From positions 1 through 36,648 of the forward strand of contig NZ_BAFY01000166.1 of NCBI RefSeq assembly GCF_000308555.1: 36,648 bases of DNA, given 5' to 3'. The first letter of the stretch is position 1. Each line of letters begins with the position of its first letter. The translations under genes and the position numbers were made by a program. Shown here piece after piece: positions 32,911-36,648 of the stretch. This DNA comes from Nocardia cyriacigeorgica NBRC 100375 (GTDB lineage: Bacteria > Actinomycetota > Actinomycetes > Mycobacteriales > Mycobacteriaceae). The notes beneath the pieces were generated by a model. It saw nothing but the letters and a program-made list of their open reading frames with translations, was not told the DNA's origin and searched no databases.

Positions 32911-33867
32911 ATGGACTACGAGTCGCGAATGTACGAACTGGAGTTCCCCGCTCCGCAGCTGTCGTCCGACGACGGTTCGGGTCCGGTCCTGGTGCACGGA
33001 CTCGAGGGTTTCACCGATGCCGGCCACGCGGTGCGGCTGGCCACCACGCACCTGCGCGAGAGCCTGGAAAGTGAACTGGTGGCGTCGTTCGACGTGGACG
33101 AGCTACTCGACTACCGGTCGCGGCGTCCGCTGATGACGTTCAAGTCCGATCACTTCGCCGATTACGCCGAGCCCGAACTGAACCTGTGGGCGCTGCGCGA
33201 CACCGCGGGCACCCCGTTCCTGCTGCTGTCGGGTCTGGAGCCGGATCTGCGCTGGGAGAAATTCACCACAGCCGTGCGTTTGCTGGCCGAGCAGTTGGGT
33301 GTGCGCCGCAGCATCGGCTTGAGCGCGATCCCGATGGCCATCCCGCACACCCGCCCGCTCGGCATCACCGCGCATTCGTCCAACCGCGACCTGATCGAGG
33401 AGAACCAGCGCTGGCCTGGTGAGCTGCAGGTGCCCGGCAGCGCCTCCTCGCTGCTGGAATACCGGATGGCCCAGCACGGGCACGAGTCGCTCGGCTTCTC
33501 GGTGCACGTGCCGCATTACCTGGCACAGACCGCCTACCCGGAGGCCGCGCAGACGCTGCTCGAACACGTCTGCGAGAACGCCGGCCTGGATATTCCGCTG
33601 GCTGCGCTCGGTGAGGCCGCGGCGCGGGTGCGCGAGCAGGTCAACGAACACATCGCGGGTAATTCCGAGGTCGAGACCGTCGTGCACGCCCTCGAGCGCC
33701 AGTACGACACCTTCGTTTCCGCGCAGGAACGCCAGTCGAGTCTGCTGGTCGGTGACGGTGAGCTGCCCAGCGGTGACGAGCTCGGCGCCGAATTCGAGCG
33801 CTTCCTCGCCGAACAGGGCGGATACGGCGACAACGGCTCCGGCAGCGGCGAAGACGACCCGCGCTGA
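32911..33867 (+). CDS. PAC2 family protein
   Basis: Member of the PAC2 (proteasome assembly chaperone-like) family, the counterpart of Rv2714. It has 318 residues starting MDYESRMYELEFPAPQLSSD. Family segments include GPVLVHGLEGFTDAGHAVRL (about 26-45), FLLLSGLEPDLRWEKF and GLSAIPMAIPHTRPLGITAH. The C-terminal 80 residues are helical and charged and end in an acidic Gly/Ser tail. Despite the family name, no proteasome role is proven for the bacterial proteins. The ATG at 32911 follows AGGAAGGAG, a very strong ribosome-binding site; the open frame upstream is antisense to the lipoprotein gene. The helicase gene follows 41 bases downstream with its own -10. Confidence 0.92.
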   Translation: MDYESRMYELEFPAPQLSSDDGSGPVLVHGLEGFTDAGHAVRLATTHLRESLESELVASFDVDELLDYRSRRPLMTFKSDHFADYAEPELNLWALRDTAGTPFLLLSGLEPDLRWEKFTTAVRLLAEQLGVRRSIGLSAIPMAIPHTRPLGITAHSSNRDLIEENQRWPGELQVPGSASSLLEYRMAQHGHESLGFSVHVPHYLAQTAYPEAAQTLLEHVCENAGLDIPLAALGEAAARVREQVNEHIAGNSEVETVVHALERQYDTFVSAQERQSSLLVGDGELPSGDELGAEFERFLAEQGGYGDNGSGSGEDDPR

Positions 33868-33895
33868 CCTGGATCGTTCCGACTCCGGCGGCCCG

Positions 33896-33901
33896 TAGGG
33901 T
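33896..33901 (+). promoter_or_regulatory. -10 element for leaderless helicase gene
   Basis: TAGGGT is followed by seven bases and the GTG at 33909. No Shine-Dalgarno precedes the GTG, so transcription probably starts at or one base before it. Confidence 0.55.
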
Positions 33902-33908
33902 TGTCGGA

Positions 33909-36407
33909 GTGGATCTGACCGAACTGCTCGAGATACCGGGAACCGACGCCGACGCGCTGTACGAGTCGTTCGGGACGTGGGCGGCCGAGCAGGGGACCCC
34001 GTTGTATCCCGCGCAGGACGAGGCGCTGCTGGAGCTCGCCTCGGAGTCCAACGTCATTCTGGCCACCCCGACCGGCTCGGGGAAGTCATTGGTCGCGGTG
34101 GGTGCTCATCTGTTCGCGCTGACGCGCGGGCAGCGCACCTACTACACCGCACCGATCAAGGCACTGGTCAGTGAGAAGTTCTTCGCCCTGTGCGAGGTGT
34201 TCGGCGCCGAACGTGTCGGCATGGTCACCGGTGACGCGGCGGTCAATCCGGACGCTCCCATCATCTGCGCGACCGCCGAGATCCTGGCCAATCTGGCCCT
34301 GCGTGAGGGCGCCGAGGCCGATATCGGCCAGGTGGTGATGGATGAGTTCCATTTCTACGCCGACCCCGATCGCGGCTGGGCCTGGCAGGTACCGCTGCTG
34401 GAGTTGCCGCACGCGCAGTTCCTGCTCATGTCGGCGACGCTGGGCGAGGTCGATTTCTTCGCCACCGATCTGCGCAGGCGCACCGGCCGCTCCACCGCGG
34501 TCGTCGCCGGGACCGAGCGCCCGGTCCCGTTGACGTTCTCCTACGCGCGGACGCCGATCACCGAGACGCTCGAGGAGCTGGTCACCACCCATCAGGCGCC
34601 GGTCTATGTCGTACATTTCACCCAGGCCGCCGCGCTTGAGCGCGCGCAGGCGCTGACCAGCGTGAATTTCGCCAGCCGGGCCGAGAAGGACGCCATCGCC
34701 GAGGCCCTGGGCAGCTTCCGGTTCTCCGCGGGCTTCGGCAAGACCCTCTCACGGCTGATCCGCCACGGCATCGGCGTGCATCACGCCGGAATGCTGCCCA
34801 AATACCGCAGGCTGGTGGAGAAGCTGGCCCAGGACGGTTTGCTGAAGGTGGTGTGCGGCACCGACACCCTCGGCGTCGGCATCAACGTCCCGATCCGCAC
34901 CGTGCTGCTGACCGGGCTGACCAAATATGACGGTGTGCGCACCCGCAGGCTCAAGGCCCGTGAGTTCCATCAGATCGCCGGGCGCGCCGGCCGCGCCGGG
35001 TACGACACCATGGGCACGGTGGTCGTGCAGGCACCCGAGCACGAGGTGGAGAACACACGGATGCTGGCCAAGGCCGGCGACGATCCGAAGAAGTTGCGCA
35101 AGGTGCAGCGGCGCAAGCCACCGGAAGGTTTCGTGTCCTGGAGCGAGGAGACCTTCGACCGGCTGGTGGCCGCGCCGCCGGAACCGATGGTGTCGCGCTT
35201 CGCGGTCACCAATTCGATGCTGCTCAATGTGATCGCCCGCCCCGGCAACTGCTTCGACGCCATGCGGCATCTGCTCGAGGACAATCACGAACCGCGCCCG
35301 GCGCAGCGCAAGCATATTCTGCGTGCGATCCGGTTGTATCGCGCGCTGCGCGATGCCGGTGTGGTGCAACAGCTTTCCGAACCCGATGACAAGGGCCGCA
35401 TGGCGCGGCTCACCGTGGATCTACAACGCGATTTCGCGCTCGATCAGCCGCTGTCACCGTTCGCGCTGGCCGCGTTCGAACTGCTCGATGACCAATCTCC
35501 CAGCTATACCCTCGATGTGATCTCGCTCATCGAGTCGACGCTCGAGGATCCACGCCAGCTGCTGATGGCACAGCAGCACAAGGCCAGGGGCGAGGCCGTC
35601 GCGGAGATGAAGGCCGACGGCATCGACTACGACGAACGGATGGAACTGCTCGAAGAGGTCAGCTGGCCCAAGCCGCTGGCCGAGCTGATCGAACCGGCCT
35701 TCGAGACCTACCGGGCCGGGCACCCGTGGGTCTCGGAGTTCGCACCGTCACCGAAGTCGGTGGTGCGCGAGATGGTGGAACGGTCGATGACCTTCGCCGA
35801 GCTCATCTCCCACTACGAGCTCGCCCGCTCCGAAGGGGTGGTGCTGCGCTACCTGGCCGACGCCTATCGCGCGCTTCGCCGCACTGTGCCCGAGTCCGCG
35901 CGGACCGAGGAACTCGACGACATCACCGAGTGGCTGGGTGAGCTGATCCGGCAGGTGGATTCGAGTCTGCTCGACGAATGGGAACAGCTCACCAACCCCG
36001 GGGCGGAGACCGACGCCGAGCAGCTGGCGTTCGGCGCGGAGACCATCCGGCCGATCTCGGCCAATGAACGCGCCTTCCGGGTGCTGGTCCGCAATGCCAT
36101 GTTCCGGCGAGTGGAGTTGGCGGCCCTGCGTAACTGGCAGGCGCTGGAGGAGCTCGGCACCGGACCGGACTGGGAGGCCGAACTCGCGGCCTACTTCGCC
36201 GAGTACGACACCATCGGCACCGGCCCCGACGCGCGGGGTCCGCAGATGTTCCGGGTCGAGACCAGGCCCGGTTTCTGGCAGGTGCGCCAAACCCTCGACG
36301 ATCCGGCCGGCGATCATGGCTGGGCGATCGTGGGTGTGGTCGATCTCGCCGAGTCCGACGCGGCAGGTGAAGTGGTATTCGACGAGGTCACGGTGGTCGC
36401 GGGCTGA
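33909..36407 (+). CDS. DEAD/DEAH box RNA helicase with DUF3516 C-terminal domain
   Basis: Ski2/HelY-like superfamily 2 helicase of 832 residues. The first RecA domain has Walker A ATPTGSGKS (52-60), motif Ia YTAPIKALVSEKF, motif II DEFH (145-148) and motif III LLMSATLGE. The second has GIGVHHAGMLPKYRRLVEKL, VCGTDTLGVGINVP and motif VI HQIAGRAGRAGYD. After about residue 400 comes the long DUF3516 region (RKPPEGFVSWSEETFDRLVA onward to the end), which replaces the DSHCT domain of HelY. It probably unwinds structured RNA during turnover or ribosome work; this is inferred from the fold. The GTG at 33909 fits a leaderless mRNA. Confidence 0.94.
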   Translation: MDLTELLEIPGTDADALYESFGTWAAEQGTPLYPAQDEALLELASESNVILATPTGSGKSLVAVGAHLFALTRGQRTYYTAPIKALVSEKFFALCEVFGAERVGMVTGDAAVNPDAPIICATAEILANLALREGAEADIGQVVMDEFHFYADPDRGWAWQVPLLELPHAQFLLMSATLGEVDFFATDLRRRTGRSTAVVAGTERPVPLTFSYARTPITETLEELVTTHQAPVYVVHFTQAAALERAQALTSVNFASRAEKDAIAEALGSFRFSAGFGKTLSRLIRHGIGVHHAGMLPKYRRLVEKLAQDGLLKVVCGTDTLGVGINVPIRTVLLTGLTKYDGVRTRRLKAREFHQIAGRAGRAGYDTMGTVVVQAPEHEVENTRMLAKAGDDPKKLRKVQRRKPPEGFVSWSEETFDRLVAAPPEPMVSRFAVTNSMLLNVIARPGNCFDAMRHLLEDNHEPRPAQRKHILRAIRLYRALRDAGVVQQLSEPDDKGRMARLTVDLQRDFALDQPLSPFALAAFELLDDQSPSYTLDVISLIESTLEDPRQLLMAQQHKARGEAVAEMKADGIDYDERMELLEEVSWPKPLAELIEPAFETYRAGHPWVSEFAPSPKSVVREMVERSMTFAELISHYELARSEGVVLRYLADAYRALRRTVPESARTEELDDITEWLGELIRQVDSSLLDEWEQLTNPGAETDAEQLAFGAETIRPISANERAFRVLVRNAMFRRVELAALRNWQALEELGTGPDWEAELAAYFAEYDTIGTGPDARGPQMFRVETRPGFWQVRQTLDDPAGDHGWAIVGVVDLAESDAAGEVVFDEVTVVAG

Positions 36408-36468
36408 CCGGGCACCGATCACCGGAACTCGAGGTTTGACGGATTCGATTCCGGGTAGGCGCCGCTGA

Positions 36469-36474
36469 TACTGT
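36469..36474 (+). promoter_or_regulatory. -10 element for the decarboxylase gene
   Basis: TACTGT predicts a start near 36481 and a leader of about 26 bases before the ATG at 36507, with a weak GAAAGA ribosome-binding site. Confidence 0.45.
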
Positions 36475-36506
36475 TCTGCTCCGCTGCCCGACCGAAAGAT
36501 CCATCG

Positions 36507-36648
36507 ATGCCCGAATCCCCGTACCTGCTCGTCGACCCCGAGCGCGTGCGCGAGAACTACCGCGCCCTCGACGCCGCCCTGCTCCGGGCCGGCCGCAGGG
36601 CCCGGATCCGCTTCGCCGTGAAGGCCTGCCCGGTGCCGCAGGTCGTGC
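36507..36648 (+). CDS. PLP-dependent decarboxylase (Orn/DAP/Arg decarboxylase 2 family), partial
   Basis: Only the first 47 codons are inside the window. The protein begins MPESPYLLVDPERVRENYRA and soon reaches RFAVKACPVPQVV, where the Lys of FAVKACP is the expected pyridoxal phosphate-binding residue of fold type III decarboxylases. The short distance from start to this Lys (about 39 residues) fits ornithine- or lysine-type decarboxylases better than diaminopimelate decarboxylase. The substrate cannot be decided from this piece. The ATG has a weak GAAAGA upstream and its own -10 element, so it is likely separate from the helicase gene. Confidence 0.8.
   Translation, partial: MPESPYLLVDPERVRENYRALDAALLRAGRRARIRFAVKACPVPQVV

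Overview
The window looks like chromosomal DNA of a high-GC actinobacterium of the order Mycobacteriales, most likely Nocardia or a close relative. Gene order supports this: dut, a DUF3093 gene, a DUF4193 gene, cei, suhB, ppgK, sigA, then YihY, DUF3039, DUF3099, sigB, ideR, DUF4192 and PAC2 follow the core order I recall from Mycobacterium tuberculosis (roughly Rv2696c to Rv2714). The coupling of ideR to galE is known from corynebacteria. All assignments rest on protein motifs and family knowledge; no database search was run.

Layout. (1) 1-6.5 kb: nucleotide hygiene (dut), cell-envelope protein Cei, inositol phosphatase SuhB, polyphosphate glucokinase PpgK and the primary sigma factor SigA with two candidate promoters, closed by a very strong hairpin. 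(2) 6.5-19.1 kb: a variable block between sigA and yihY. It holds an MHYT membrane sensor, a KhtT/KhtU-like cation/proton antiporter pair, a NarL-type two-component system, a DUF952 protein, a DUF7455-like zinc protein, a TetR regulator facing a compact SNF2 ATPase coupled to a SWIM zinc-finger protein, a TetR/SDR divergent pair with two matching operators, a tandem-repeat patch and a second superfamily 2 helicase. (3) 19.2-23.8 kb: YihY, DUF3039, DUF3099, a two-domain methyltransferase and sigB under an ECF-type promoter. (4) 24.2-30 kb: an overlapping pair made of a deacetylase (AcuC) and a GNAT fused to a degenerate acyl-CoA synthetase, divergent from the ideR-galE operon. (5) 30-36.6 kb: DUF4192 with an unusual long N-terminal extension, a lipoprotein, PAC2, a DUF3516-type helicase and the start of a PLP-dependent decarboxylase.

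How the genes work together. Two sigma factors and IdeR give global control. SigB appears set up to answer envelope, heat or redox stress through an ECF sigma factor. The AcuC/GNAT pair is the best functional unit outside the core: an acetyl-lysine eraser and a candidate writer, translationally coupled. SNF2 and SWIM proteins are likewise coupled and probably form one DNA- or RNA-acting machine.

Expression signals. About ten genes lack a Shine-Dalgarno and instead show a TANNNT-like -10 hexamer six to eight bases before a GTG or ATG, the layout of leaderless or nearly leaderless actinobacterial mRNAs. I used this to fix several starts. No tRNA, rRNA, CRISPR array, insertion sequence or prophage gene was seen. 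I did not find a clearly new defence or biosynthetic system; the most unusual items are listed as findings.
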